Translations under genes and position numbers: made by a program
The notes under the pieces: generated by a model
What the model saw: the letters and a program-made list of their open reading frames with translations, nothing else
The model's database searches: none
What the model was told of the DNA's origin: nothing
Assembly: GCA_002319795.1 (NCBI GenBank)
Contig: DCFU01000038.1
Span: forward strand, 1 to 64,000
Direction of reading: 5' to 3'
Source of the DNA: Megamonas sp. UBA1796
GTDB taxonomy: Bacteria > Bacillota > Negativicutes > Selenomonadales > Selenomonadaceae
Length of the DNA stretch: 64,000 nt
Shown here: one piece after another, positions 27,484 through 35,584 of the stretch
Layout of the letters: the number at the start of each line of letters is the position of its first letter
Position numbering within the stretch: position 1 is the stretch's first letter

Positions 27484-27512
27484 ATTATATCACGCAGATT
27501 AATATATTGCAA
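27484..27512 (-). promoter_or_regulatory. Consensus minus-strand promoter of the ncRNA candidate
   Basis: On the minus strand: TTGCAA (27507-27512), a 17-nt spacer and TATAAT (27484-27489). Confidence 0.65.
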
Positions 27513-27623
27513 GATTCTGACGAATATTTTTCTAAAAATTTCGACTAGAAAAAAATAGTATGGAAGAGCAGGAAAAAAACAAGTATGAAGCTAAATTATT
27601 ATATATGTGCAGTTAATTTATTG

Positions 27624-27629
27624 TATAAT
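27624..27629 (+). promoter_or_regulatory. -10 box upstream of selD
   Basis: TATAAT at 27624-27629, 32 bp before the selD start. No good -35 box is seen 17 nt upstream, so this is only a partial promoter call. Confidence 0.4.
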
Positions 27630-27661
27630 AGAAAGAAAAAGGAATAAGAGGAGCCAGAGAA

Positions 27662-28693
27662 ATGGGTGAAGACAAGAAAATTGTTTTTTGCAAAAGCGGT
27701 GGTTGCTCGGCTAAGCTTGGTGCCGGGTTACTTCGTCATGTTTTGGAAAAACTGCCGAAAAAAACAGAACCAAACCTTCTCGTAGGTTTTGACGGAAGTG
27801 ACGATGCTGCTGTATATAAGCTCACAGAGGATATGGCTATTGTGCAGACTTTGGATTTTTTTCCGCCAATGGTCAAAGACCCATACATTTTTGGGCAGAT
27901 TGCGGCGGCCAATTCCGTAAGTGACATTTATGCGATGGGAGGAGAGGTTCGTACAGCGCTTAATATTGTTTGTTTTCCAGAAAAGATGGATTTGAACATA
28001 TTGGGAGAAATACTTCGGGGAGGCGCGGATAAAATACAGGAAGCCGGAGGTGTACTGGCAGGAGGGCATTCGATTGCCGATGAGGGGATAAAATATGGTC
28101 TTTCGGTTACTGGAGTCATTCATCCGGAGCATATTATCCGGAATAATACATGCGAACCGGGAGATGTATTGATTTTGACCAAGCCTTTGGGCGTTGGTAT
28201 CGTGACAGCAGCTGATCGTGTAAATGCCGCATCGGAGGGGGCCATGAAAAAGTCTGTACGCTCTATGACGACTTTGAACAAATATGCGGCAGAGGTGCTT
28301 AAATCTCTCAAGGTGCATGCCTGTACTGATATAACAGGGTTTGGCCTATTGGGACATCTTATGGAAATGCTGGCAGAGAGATGTTCCGCGACATTATTTA
28401 TGAATGGTATTCCCTATATAGGAGAAGCATGGACCTATGCGGCAGATTTTCTTATTACGGGTGCTGGGCAGAAAAATCGTAATTTCGTTGGCGATAGGGT
28501 TTCTTTTGAAAACATACCGTTTCCAATGGAAGAAATACTTTTTGATCCGCAAACTTCGGGTGGGCTTTTGGCAGCGGTCGCTCCGGAAGATGCTACTAAG
28601 GCACTTATTGCAATCCAGAGACTGGGGATGCAGTGCGGGCGCATTGGCGTGGTCACAGAATGGCAAAATAAATCGATAATTGTAAAAAAATAA
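27662..28693 (+). CDS. selD: Selenide, water dikinase
   Basis: 343 residues. SelD makes selenophosphate from selenide and ATP. The active site SGGCSAKLG has Cys15 (Cys form, not selenocysteine) and Lys18; [11 protein letters not shown] and AGGHSI are typical ATP/metal regions. AGGAG precedes the ATG. It opens the selenium cassette through the mocA-like gene at 32872. No selA, selB or tRNA-Sec is seen in the window, so selenophosphate use for a labile selenium cofactor is inferred from the neighbours. Confidence 0.96.
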   Translation: MGEDKKIVFCKSGGCSAKLGAGLLRHVLEKLPKKTEPNLLVGFDGSDDAAVYKLTEDMAIVQTLDFFPPMVKDPYIFGQIAAANSVSDIYAMGGEVRTALNIVCFPEKMDLNILGEILRGGADKIQEAGGVLAGGHSIADEGIKYGLSVTGVIHPEHIIRNNTCEPGDVLILTKPLGVGIVTAADRVNAASEGAMKKSVRSMTTLNKYAAEVLKSLKVHACTDITGFGLLGHLMEMLAERCSATLFMNGIPYIGEAWTYAADFLITGAGQKNRNFVGDRVSFENIPFPMEEILFDPQTSGGLLAAVAPEDATKALIAIQRLGMQCGRIGVVTEWQNKSIIVKK

Positions 28694-28712
28694 ATAAAAG
28701 GGGAATCTGTGT

Positions 28713-29318
28713 ATGCAAAAAGTAGATGCAAGAGGACAGCAGTGTCCGATACCGGTCATAATGACCAAGGAGGCAATCGGCAGGCTGCAGGATGCAGGCA
28801 AGGTAGAGGTGCTTGTTGATAATGAGATTGCTGTACAGAATCTGACAAAGATGGCAAAGCAAAAAGGCTATGGGGTTCATTCCAAGCAGGCAGGAGAGGA
28901 TTTCTGTGTGGTTTTTGAGGTAGGAGAGGCTGCAGCTGCGGGAATAGATGAGGAAGTCGTCTGTTATCCGGATGCAGTAAAGGGAGATGCTATTGTTGTT
29001 ATTTCTTCCGATAGTATGGGAGATGGAGATAGAGAACTTGGAACAACACTCTTGAAGGGCTTTATTTTTGCACTTGCTAAAGCGGATGTTTTGCCTAAAA
29101 CCATAATCTTTTATAATCGGGGGGCATTTGTCGCTGTAGAGGGATCTCCTTCCATTGAGGATCTCAAGAGCCTCGAGGCACAGGGAACAGAGATTATGAC
29201 CTGTGGCACATGTCTGAATCACTATGGGCTTACGGAAAAACTGGCAGTAGGTTCGGTGACCAATATGTATTCCATTGTCGAAATCATGACCAGAGCTGCT
29301 AAAATCATTAAACCGTAA
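28713..29318 (+). CDS. yedF: Selenium metabolism protein YedF
   Basis: 201 residues in two parts: an N-terminal TusA/SirA-like domain (DARGQQCPIPVIMTKEA, with CPxP at about residues 10-13) and a C-terminal DsrE-like domain with ISSDSMGDGDRELG and the MTCGTCLNHYGL cysteine pair. This fusion is the YedF form linked to selenium metabolism, where the N-terminal cysteine is thought to carry S or Se. It follows selD by 19 bp. Confidence 0.92.
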   Translation: MQKVDARGQQCPIPVIMTKEAIGRLQDAGKVEVLVDNEIAVQNLTKMAKQKGYGVHSKQAGEDFCVVFEVGEAAAAGIDEEVVCYPDAVKGDAIVVISSDSMGDGDRELGTTLLKGFIFALAKADVLPKTIIFYNRGAFVAVEGSPSIEDLKSLEAQGTEIMTCGTCLNHYGLTEKLAVGSVTNMYSIVEIMTRAAKIIKP

Positions 29319-29333
29319 GGAGAGTCAGCATAC

Positions 29334-30149
29334 ATGAAGCATCTTATTGTTGTACGTGGCGGTGGGGATATTGCCACAGGTACGATTCATCGTTTACATA
29401 ATGCAGGCTATCACGTGCTTGTCCTGGAGGATAAGTATCCGTCGGCAATCCGCCGGGAGGTCGCTTTTTCTGAGGCGGCCTATGATGGTGTAAAGATTGT
29501 GGAACGCGTAACCTGCCGCCTTGCCCCGACGGTACATGAGGTTGGGAAGATACTCAAGTCCGGCGAGGTAGCGATGCTTGTAGACCCGGAGGCTGACGCT
29601 ATCCAGAATTTTAGGCATGAAGCTGTGGTAGATGCCATTCTCGCTAAGAAAAATATCGGTACGACCAAGAATATGGCGGACCTGACTATAGCCCTGGGCC
29701 CTGGATTCTGTGCCGGACGTGATGTGGACTGGGTTATTGAGACTATGCGCGGCCATAATCTGGGACGTATTATTCGTGAGGGATTTGCCATGAAGAATAC
29801 AGGCGTGCCAGGAATCATTAGTGGCTATGGCGCTGAACGGGTAATCCATGCTCCGGCAGCTGGCCGTATGGAAAACCGGCGGTCAATTTCCACGATGGTG
29901 CACAAAAATGAGGTTATTGCGCAGATTTATGGGAATGATGGCCAGATAAGTGATGTCAAGGCATCGCTTGACGGTATACTGCGCGGAATTATCCGGGATG
30001 GGTATGAGGTCACACGAGGACTCAAGATAGCTGATATAGATCCGAGGCCTGTAGCAAATCATTGTTTTACTATATCGGATAAAGCACGCTGCATCGCTGG
30101 TTCTGTACTGGAACTTATAGCAGGCCATGAAAGGGGCATGTGGAAATGA
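29334..30149 (+). CDS. yqeB: YqeB-type selenium-dependent molybdenum hydroxylase accessory protein
   Basis: 271 residues. The N-terminus VVRGGGDIATGTIHRL is a dinucleotide-binding-like loop; PSAIRREVAFSEA is typical of the EF2563/YqeB family found with selenium-dependent molybdenum hydroxylases. The biochemical step is unknown; insertion of labile selenium at the molybdenum cofactor is the usual proposal. Its stop overlaps the next start (ATGA at 30146-30149). Confidence 0.9.
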   Translation: MKHLIVVRGGGDIATGTIHRLHNAGYHVLVLEDKYPSAIRREVAFSEAAYDGVKIVERVTCRLAPTVHEVGKILKSGEVAMLVDPEADAIQNFRHEAVVDAILAKKNIGTTKNMADLTIALGPGFCAGRDVDWVIETMRGHNLGRIIREGFAMKNTGVPGIISGYGAERVIHAPAAGRMENRRSISTMVHKNEVIAQIYGNDGQISDVKASLDGILRGIIRDGYEVTRGLKIADIDPRPVANHCFTISDKARCIAGSVLELIAGHERGMWK

Positions 30150-31288
30150 TTTACCTCGACAGTGCGGCCACTTCGTTTCATCGGCCGGAATCTGTTGCGA
30201 CGGCCGTCTATGAAGCGATAAATTCATTGGGGAACAGCAGCCGTGGAGCGCATGGGGCTGCGCTGGCTGCTGCCCGTCTGGTTTATGAAACACGGGAGCT
30301 TGTGGCCGGGCTTTTTCATGCGCCTGATGCCGATTGCGTGGCATTTTGTGCGAATGTTACCGAAGCACTCAATATAGCAATAAAGGGAATTTTTTCTCCC
30401 GGAGATGGAGTAGTCACAGGCAGTCTGGAACATAATTCTGTATTGCGCCCATTATATGAGCAGGAAGCATGTGGAGTTAAGCTGTTCATATTGTCGGCGG
30501 ATGCAGCAGGCAGGCCGGATTATGAGGCTATGGAGCAGCTATTTGCGGAGGAAGCCTCCATACGTGCGGTTGTTTCAACGCATGCCTCGAACCTTACCGG
30601 CAATCTGGTCGATATCGGGCGTATTGGGCAATTATGCCATCGTTACGGGAAGCTTTTTATACTGGATACGGCGCAGACGGCAGGTGTTTTTCCTATTGAC
30701 ATGCAAAAACAGCATATTGATATTGTATGCTTTACAGGACATAAAGCGCTTCTCGGACCGCAGGGAACGGGTGGGATATGCGTGCGTCCGGGGTTAAGGC
30801 TGCGTACGTGGAAATCCGGAGGCAGCGGTATACAGACATTTTCACATATGCATCCGGAGGCTATGCCGACACATCTGGAGGCGGGTACTCTCAATGCGCA
30901 TGGTTTGGCAGGGTTACGCGCCGGACTCTTGTATTTGCAGCAAATGGGCATTGATTCGGTGCGCAGTGAGGTGCTCCGATTGGCCAGGCAATTTTATCAA
31001 GGCGTGCAGGATATTTCTGGTGTGAAAGTTTATGGTGATTTTTCTACGGAATACAGAGCGCCTATTGTGAGCCTTAATATAAGAGACGAAGCATCTGGCA
31101 GTGTCAGTGACAATCTGAGCACAGAATATGATATCTGTACGCGTCCAGGAGGGCATTGTGCACCTCTTATGCACAAACATTTTTGTACAGTCGAGCAGGG
31201 CATGGTGCGATTCAGTTTTTCTCATTTCAATACGACGAAAGAAATTGAAACTGCAATCTGTGCTGTGCGCAGATTGGCAGAGGAATGA
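30146..31288 (+). CDS. Cysteine desulfurase/selenocysteine lyase-type PLP enzyme
   Basis: 380 residues, class V aminotransferase fold. MIYLDSAATSF starts the protein; the PLP lysine is in CFTGHKALLGPQG; the active-site loop cysteine is in RPGGHCAPLMHK. This matches the EF2568-type desulfurase of the selenium cassette, which would deliver S or Se to the DUF3343 or YedF partner. AAGGGG (30131-30136) supports the ATG at 30146 over a GTG at 30140. Overlaps yqeB; followed 7 bp later by a small carrier gene. Confidence 0.9.
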   Translation: MIYLDSAATSFHRPESVATAVYEAINSLGNSSRGAHGAALAAARLVYETRELVAGLFHAPDADCVAFCANVTEALNIAIKGIFSPGDGVVTGSLEHNSVLRPLYEQEACGVKLFILSADAAGRPDYEAMEQLFAEEASIRAVVSTHASNLTGNLVDIGRIGQLCHRYGKLFILDTAQTAGVFPIDMQKQHIDIVCFTGHKALLGPQGTGGICVRPGLRLRTWKSGGSGIQTFSHMHPEAMPTHLEAGTLNAHGLAGLRAGLLYLQQMGIDSVRSEVLRLARQFYQGVQDISGVKVYGDFSTEYRAPIVSLNIRDEASGSVSDNLSTEYDICTRPGGHCAPLMHKHFCTVEQGMVRFSFSHFNTTKEIETAICAVRRLAEE

Positions 31289-31295
31289 GGGGAAC

Positions 31296-31532
31296 ATGCG
31301 CAAAAAGGTTAAAAAACTGGTAGCAGCCTTTGATACGACATCGCAAGCCATGAAAATGGAAAGAGAAGCGCAGAAAGCAGGCCTGCTGGGACGTCTTATC
31401 CCCGTGCCGCCGCAAATCCGTGCAGGCTGCGGGCTGGCTTTTTGTACGAGTATCACGCTTCGCCAGGAGTTGGAGAAGTTGCTGTGCAGGGAAAACATTC
31501 GGCCGGAAGGGCTTTATGAGGTGTTTTTATGA
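31296..31532 (+). CDS. DUF3343 small putative Se/S carrier
   Basis: 78 residues. The family (DUF3343) is described as a putative Se/S carrier protein. The sequence has a basic N-terminus, FDTTSQAMKMEREAQKAG, and the motif AGCGLAFCTS with two cysteines at about 45 and 50. The ATG at 31296 follows GAGGGGAAC. The gene overlaps yqeC (ATGA), and sits after the desulfurase, consistent with receiving Se or S from it. Confidence 0.85.
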   Translation: MRKKVKKLVAAFDTTSQAMKMEREAQKAGLLGRLIPVPPQIRAGCGLAFCTSITLRQELEKLLCRENIRPEGLYEVFL

Positions 31533-32263
31533 AAATATGGTACAGGGAACATAAGTCCTTTGTCCCCTGTGCTTCCTTAGTGGAAGCTCTTGGTATACGG
31601 GTTGGGGAGAAGCGTATTGCGCTTGTGGGTGCAGGAGGCAAAACAACGATCTTATTTGCGCTGGCAGACGAATTCAGGGCTAAGGGAAAACGGGTGCTTA
31701 TAACTACTTCGACCCATATACGCCGTCCCGCAGGTTTTTTTATTACGGATAGGGATTTGTCGGGTGTGGAAAAAGCATTGGCAGAGAATGGAGCGGCCGT
31801 AGTTGGCAGCGGGGTACCGGAACGTAAGCTGTCGGCACCTCAGGAGGAATTTTTGGCACAGGTGTCACAGCTGGTGGATTTTGTGCTTATTGAAGCTGAC
31901 GGTTCGCGTATGCTGCCGGCAAAGGCACCGGCAGAGCATGAACCGGTATTGCATGGTGATGAGCAGCTGGTAGTGGCGGTAGTGGGTATGCCGGCTTGGG
32001 GGAAACCCATCCGGGAAGTATGCCATCGTCCTGAAAAAGTTATGGCAATTTTAGGAAAGTCTTCGGGGGATATCCTTACATCGGAGGATGTTGCCATGCT
32101 GCTCACCCATCCACATGGCGGCAGGAAACTGGTGCAGGGGCGGTTTGCTGTCATTATGAATCAGGTCAATACAGGCGATGATTTTCTGAAAGCACAGCAA
32201 TGTGCGGAACACTTGCAGCGCTTGCTGCAGGATAACAGCCGGATACTGGCTGTGGGGAGATAA
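31529..32263 (+). CDS. yqeC: Selenium cofactor biosynthesis protein YqeC
   Basis: 244 residues. Near the N-terminus, IALVGAGGKTTILFALADE is a P-loop-like segment, followed by ITTSTHI and later LIEADGSRMLPAKAPAEHEP, both typical of YqeC. The family is found only with the selenium-dependent molybdenum hydroxylase set, and its reaction is unknown. It overlaps the DUF3343 gene by 4 bp and is followed 6 bp later by the MocA-like gene. Confidence 0.9.
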   Translation: MKIWYREHKSFVPCASLVEALGIRVGEKRIALVGAGGKTTILFALADEFRAKGKRVLITTSTHIRRPAGFFITDRDLSGVEKALAENGAAVVGSGVPERKLSAPQEEFLAQVSQLVDFVLIEADGSRMLPAKAPAEHEPVLHGDEQLVVAVVGMPAWGKPIREVCHRPEKVMAILGKSSGDILTSEDVAMLLTHPHGGRKLVQGRFAVIMNQVNTGDDFLKAQQCAEHLQRLLQDNSRILAVGR

Positions 32264-32269
32264 AGTGCT

Positions 32270-32872
32270 ATGGAAAAAGATATCCGGCTGGCTATTGTCA
32301 TACTTGCCGCTGGTTTGAGCCGCCGCATGGGCAAAATCGATAAACTTTTGATGGAATTTGCGGGAGAGCCTCTTTTTGTGCGGGCACTGTCACTTGCGGC
32401 ACAATTGCCGCACGCTTTTTGCGTTGTAGTTACGAACAACTGCCGTATTCGTGCCGGAGCCGTTGAAGCCGGGTTTGTGACAGCGGTTAATCCCTTGGCG
32501 CCAACTGGCATTGCTTCGTCAATTGCCTCTGGTGTCAGGGAACTGCCTGGAGCCTATGATACAATATTGTTTTTGAATGCGGACCAGCCTTTGCTGCGTC
32601 TTCAGACTGTGCAGCGGCTCTTGGAGGAAGCACGCCGTTCGGATCGTATTATCGTACCGTGTTATATGAACCAGCCACAGAGTCCGTGTCTGTTTCCCAG
32701 ACGATTTTATCATGAGCTTGCGGATATAAGAGGAGATAAGGGCGGAAGGCAGGTTTATCAGCACCATTTATCGGAAACATGTTTTGTTGATTTTAAGGAA
32801 CCAGAGGATTTTTGGGATATTGATACGAAGGCAGATCAGGAAAAAATCTTACACTTCAGGGGAGGAAGATAA
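32270..32872 (+). CDS. MocA/MobA-like nucleotidyltransferase of the Se/Mo cassette
   Basis: 200 residues. LAIVILAAGLSRRMG and KLLMEFAGEPL are the NTP-binding signature of molybdenum-cofactor cytidylyl/guanylyltransferases; LFLNADQPLL carries the metal-binding Asp; PCLFPRRF is also typical. It should attach CMP to molybdopterin for a xanthine-dehydrogenase-type hydroxylase. The hydroxylase itself is not in this window. It ends 1 bp before a HAD gene. Confidence 0.88.
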   Translation: MEKDIRLAIVILAAGLSRRMGKIDKLLMEFAGEPLFVRALSLAAQLPHAFCVVVTNNCRIRAGAVEAGFVTAVNPLAPTGIASSIASGVRELPGAYDTILFLNADQPLLRLQTVQRLLEEARRSDRIIVPCYMNQPQSPCLFPRRFYHELADIRGDKGGRQVYQHHLSETCFVDFKEPEDFWDIDTKADQEKILHFRGGR

Positions 32873-33511
32873 ATGAAGGCGTTTATTTTTGATATGGATG
32901 GGGTTCTCGTCGATACGCAGTATATCCATTCAGAGGCTACCGTCGTTGCATTGCATGAGTCCGGGGTTGCCTGTACGCAGGATGAGCTTTTGGAGTATGC
33001 AGGAACCAAGCGTGGTGTTGGTATTGCGGCAATCATTGCGAGGCGGCATGCTTCCGTGGATGCGGAAGCTGTATGCGTACGCAAGGACGAGCTTTTTATG
33101 GAGCGCATGAAGCAGACAAAGCTGACAGCCATTGAGGGGATACCGGCTTTATTAAAGAATCTGCGCGCACACGGTGTATGTATGGCGATAGCTTCCTCCA
33201 GTGAGGATACTTTCATCAGCTATATTGTTGACAAATTACAGATTCGCGGGTACTTTGATGTGCTTGTAAGCGGGCAGGCGTTGCCGGAGTCAAAGCCAAA
33301 TCCGGAAGTATATCTTTTGGCAGCTAAAAAGCTGGGTGTACGTCCGCGAGATTGCGTAGTGCTTGAGGACGCAGGTCTTGGCGTGCAGGCGGCTAAAGCT
33401 GCCGGGATGTACTGCATAGGCTATCGTAATCCGAATTCTGGTAAACAGGATTTTTCTCTGGCGGATAAAATCGTCCATTATGTAAAAGAAATAAATATAG
33501 AAGAGCTTTAA
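32873..33511 (+). CDS. HAD-IA phosphatase, beta-phosphoglucomutase-like
   Basis: 212 residues. Motif I is FIFDMDGVLVDTQ, motif II IASSSE, motif III KPNPEVYLLAAKKLG, and motif IV VLEDAGLGVQAAKAAG. This is the subfamily that includes beta-phosphoglucomutase and broad phosphatases; the substrate is unknown. GGGGAGG lies just before the start, at the end of the mocA-like gene, so it may be carried on the selenium operon transcript without being part of the pathway. Confidence 0.87.
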   Translation: MKAFIFDMDGVLVDTQYIHSEATVVALHESGVACTQDELLEYAGTKRGVGIAAIIARRHASVDAEAVCVRKDELFMERMKQTKLTAIEGIPALLKNLRAHGVCMAIASSSEDTFISYIVDKLQIRGYFDVLVSGQALPESKPNPEVYLLAAKKLGVRPRDCVVLEDAGLGVQAAKAAGMYCIGYRNPNSGKQDFSLADKIVHYVKEINIEEL

Positions 33512-33535
33512 AACCATTGTGAGGGGGAAAAGAAA

Positions 33536-34390
33536 ATGAAAATCTTCAATTTTTATGTGGGGGATCAAATCCACCTGGGAGCGGTTGAAAATAGCAAGGG
33601 CGTTGATGTCACTGCGTTCGGAAATGGTAGTCCGGCATGTATTGTAAGTCTCATGAACGGCGGGCAGGCAGCATTGGCGTCCATCCGGCAGTGCATAGAC
33701 GAGGCTCCGGCCCTGGATATGGAATCTATCCGTTTCGCACCGGCTGTACCCGGCCCGGAGAAGATTCTCTGTGTCGGACTGAATTATGCAGATCATGCGG
33801 CTGAAGCCCATCAAGCACTGCCGGAAACGCCGACCTTGTTCAGTAAGTTCAGCAGCGCACTCAATGCACATGGCAATGTTATCCGTCTGCCAAAGGGGGC
33901 GAAAATGTTTGATTATGAGGCTGAACTCGTTATCATCATTGGCAGGAAAGCCTCCTGCATATCTAAGGACGAGGCTCTGCCATATATTTTTGGGTACACT
34001 ACGGGCAATGACTTTTCTGCCAGGGATTTGCAGGGTCGTACGACACAGTGGCTTCTGGGCAAGACACCCGATACATTTGCTCCTTGCGGGCCTTATATTG
34101 TACCTGCAGATGAAATCAACATATCAAAGCTGTCGGTGCAGTCTTATGTCAACGGACAGCTTCGGCAGGACGGTAATACGAAGAATATGATTTTTGATTG
34201 TGCGACTATCGTAAGTTATGCCTCACAATTCATGACACTGCGTCCGGGAGATCTCATATTCACAGGAACGCCGCAGGGAGTCATTGTTGGCTATCCGCGG
34301 GAAAAGCGTGTATGGCTCAGGGCCGGTGATGAAGTCAAAATAAAGATCGAGGGCATTGGCGAACTCGTGAATAAACTTGTGGATGCATAA
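33536..34390 (+). CDS. Fumarylacetoacetate hydrolase (FAH) family protein
   Basis: 284 residues. The C-terminal FAH domain starts near KILCVGLNYADHAAE; metal ligands are in DYEAELVIIIG and TTGNDFSARDLQ; GDLIFTGTPQGV is conserved. Members hydrolyse or decarboxylate beta-diketo acids such as acylpyruvates and oxaloacetate. GAGGGGG precedes the start. It follows the HAD gene by 24 bp and is the last plus-strand gene before the convergent ABC transporter. Confidence 0.9.
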   Translation: MKIFNFYVGDQIHLGAVENSKGVDVTAFGNGSPACIVSLMNGGQAALASIRQCIDEAPALDMESIRFAPAVPGPEKILCVGLNYADHAAEAHQALPETPTLFSKFSSALNAHGNVIRLPKGAKMFDYEAELVIIIGRKASCISKDEALPYIFGYTTGNDFSARDLQGRTTQWLLGKTPDTFAPCGPYIVPADEINISKLSVQSYVNGQLRQDGNTKNMIFDCATIVSYASQFMTLRPGDLIFTGTPQGVIVGYPREKRVWLRAGDEVKIKIEGIGELVNKLVDA

Positions 34391-34416
34391 AAGTGATGAG
34401 AAGGGCCCGGCCACAT

Positions 34417-34440
34417 TGAAGTGACCCCATCAAGTTAGAC
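34417..34440. mobile_element. Solitary IS3-family-like terminal repeat remnant
   Basis: The segment TGAAGTGACCCCATCAAGTT followed by AGAC resembles IS3/IS150-group inverted repeat ends (GACCCC...AAGTTAGAC). No transposase and no matching second end are nearby, so it would be a relic of a deleted element. Confidence 0.4.
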
Positions 34441-34441
34441 C

Positions 34442-34475
34442 AAAAGCGTGGCAGCATATTGCCATTGTGCTTTTT
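34442..34475 (+). terminator. Possible terminator after the FAH gene
   Basis: An AAAAGC/GCTTTT outer stem and TGGCA/TGCCA inner stem are separated by an asymmetric bulge, followed by T bases. Confidence 0.45.
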
Positions 34476-34497
34476 ATAATAGGGCAGCAAAACTATA

Positions 34498-34550
34498 AAA
34501 ACTCCCAGTCATCGTATGGTTCAGTATCATACGATGACTGGGAGTTTTTT
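34498..34550. terminator. Bidirectional terminator
   Basis: An 18-bp perfect stem (34501-34518 with 34528-34545) flanked by A and T runs. It ends the minus-strand ABC transporter unit and any plus-strand read-through. Confidence 0.85.
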
Positions 34551-34560
34551 GTCAGGCTGC

Positions 34561-35571
34561 TTAAAGAGAGGCGCAAAGTTCCTGGATATTGATTTTTTTA
34601 TCTTTTTCAAGCATGCCGGTTTGGATGAGGAAGTCCTGTGTTTCCTCCAAGTCTATAATATCTGCAGCACGGATGGCAGGATCAAAATCGTACCATTTTG
34701 CCATAATGCTAACCTGTTCTTGGTTGAGGCCGGTTTCTGCGGCAGTTATGGCATATGCACTTTGCGGGTCAGCCATGTAGTTTGTTACGACCTGCTGATG
34801 CGTGTCCATGAATTTTCTGGCAGTATCCGGATGTTCCTTGATGAAATCATTGCGCATGGCGATAACAATAGTAGCATCGAGTAAGCCCTTGCCGGTTGTG
34901 AGTATGCGGGCACCTTCATTCTGCATCTTGAGTGTGGCTGGTCCGGCGAGAAGCGCTGCGTCAGCACTGCCGCCTGCTAATGCGGCAGATGCCTGTGGTA
35001 TGCCCATGGAAACAAATTTTACATCGTCTGTTCCCATACCTTCTTTTTTCAGGGCTGCCAGCAGGAGCTGATGCAGGATAGTCCCCTTTGGTCCGGCGAT
35101 CGTCTTGCCTTTCAGGTCTTTGACCGATTGGATGGATGGATCTTTTACCATGAGCATAAAGGCCTCTGGGGCCCGGCTGTAGATGCCGACAATCTTGAGG
35201 TCAATCCCGTTGGCAGCCGCCAGAATAGCACTTGTGCCGCCAAGTGCATGACAAATATCCATGCGTCCTGCCGCTATAGCCTCGGTTTGTTTCGGTCCTG
35301 CATCGAGGTCTGCGTATTCAACGGAAATGCCATCTGGCTGAAAAGCATTTTCAAATATCTGGTCTTTTTTTTCTAAAATAGAAGGGATGTTGAGTGGTGA
35401 CTTTACGTAAGTCATATGGATCGTGCCGGTCTTTTGCGTGGATTGTACAGCGGAGGCCGGAGGATCTCCTGCTCCAGAGCTGTTGCCGCAACCCTGCAGC
35501 AGGAGCATGGCGGCGGACAGAATAGCTGCCACGGTAAGAAGTATGCGTTTATGTACATGGGATAGATTCAT
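34561..35571 (-). CDS. ABC transporter substrate-binding lipoprotein (SsuA/TauA type)
   Basis: 336 residues. A lipoprotein signal (LLLQGCGNS, Cys at about 27) leads into a periplasmic-binding-protein fold of the NMT1/SsuA/TauA class, with GRMDICHALGGTSA and LKGKTIAGPKGT. Substrates in this class include sulfonates, taurine, nitrate and pyrimidine precursors; the ligand here is unknown. The ATG at 35571 has GAGGTG 10 nt upstream on the minus strand; the frame stays open far upstream but that part is antisense to the ATPase gene. Last gene of a permease-ATPase-binding protein operon. Confidence 0.87.
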   Translation of the reverse strand: MNLSHVHKRILLTVAAILSAAMLLLQGCGNSSGAGDPPASAVQSTQKTGTIHMTYVKSPLNIPSILEKKDQIFENAFQPDGISVEYADLDAGPKQTEAIAAGRMDICHALGGTSAILAAANGIDLKIVGIYSRAPEAFMLMVKDPSIQSVKDLKGKTIAGPKGTILHQLLLAALKKEGMGTDDVKFVSMGIPQASAALAGGSADAALLAGPATLKMQNEGARILTTGKGLLDATIVIAMRNDFIKEHPDTARKFMDTHQQVVTNYMADPQSAYAITAAETGLNQEQVSIMAKWYDFDPAIRAADIIDLEETQDFLIQTGMLEKDKKINIQELCASL

Positions 35572-35584
35572 TGGAGTATACACC

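Larger units (their letters stand above)
26809..27661. other. Long gene-poor region with a minus-strand transcription unit
   Basis: 853 bp without a convincing gene. Reading frames on both strands are short or lack an SD (the longest, about 98 codons on the minus strand, begins at a poor TTG). The stretch does contain a consensus promoter and a terminator facing each other on the minus strand and many short palindromes; see the ncRNA entry. The last 60 bp lead into selD. Confidence 0.6.

Noticed and set aside
27662..27760. Selenocysteine in SelD
   Set aside because: The active-site codon is a normal Cys codon (GGCSAK) and no in-frame TGA is present.
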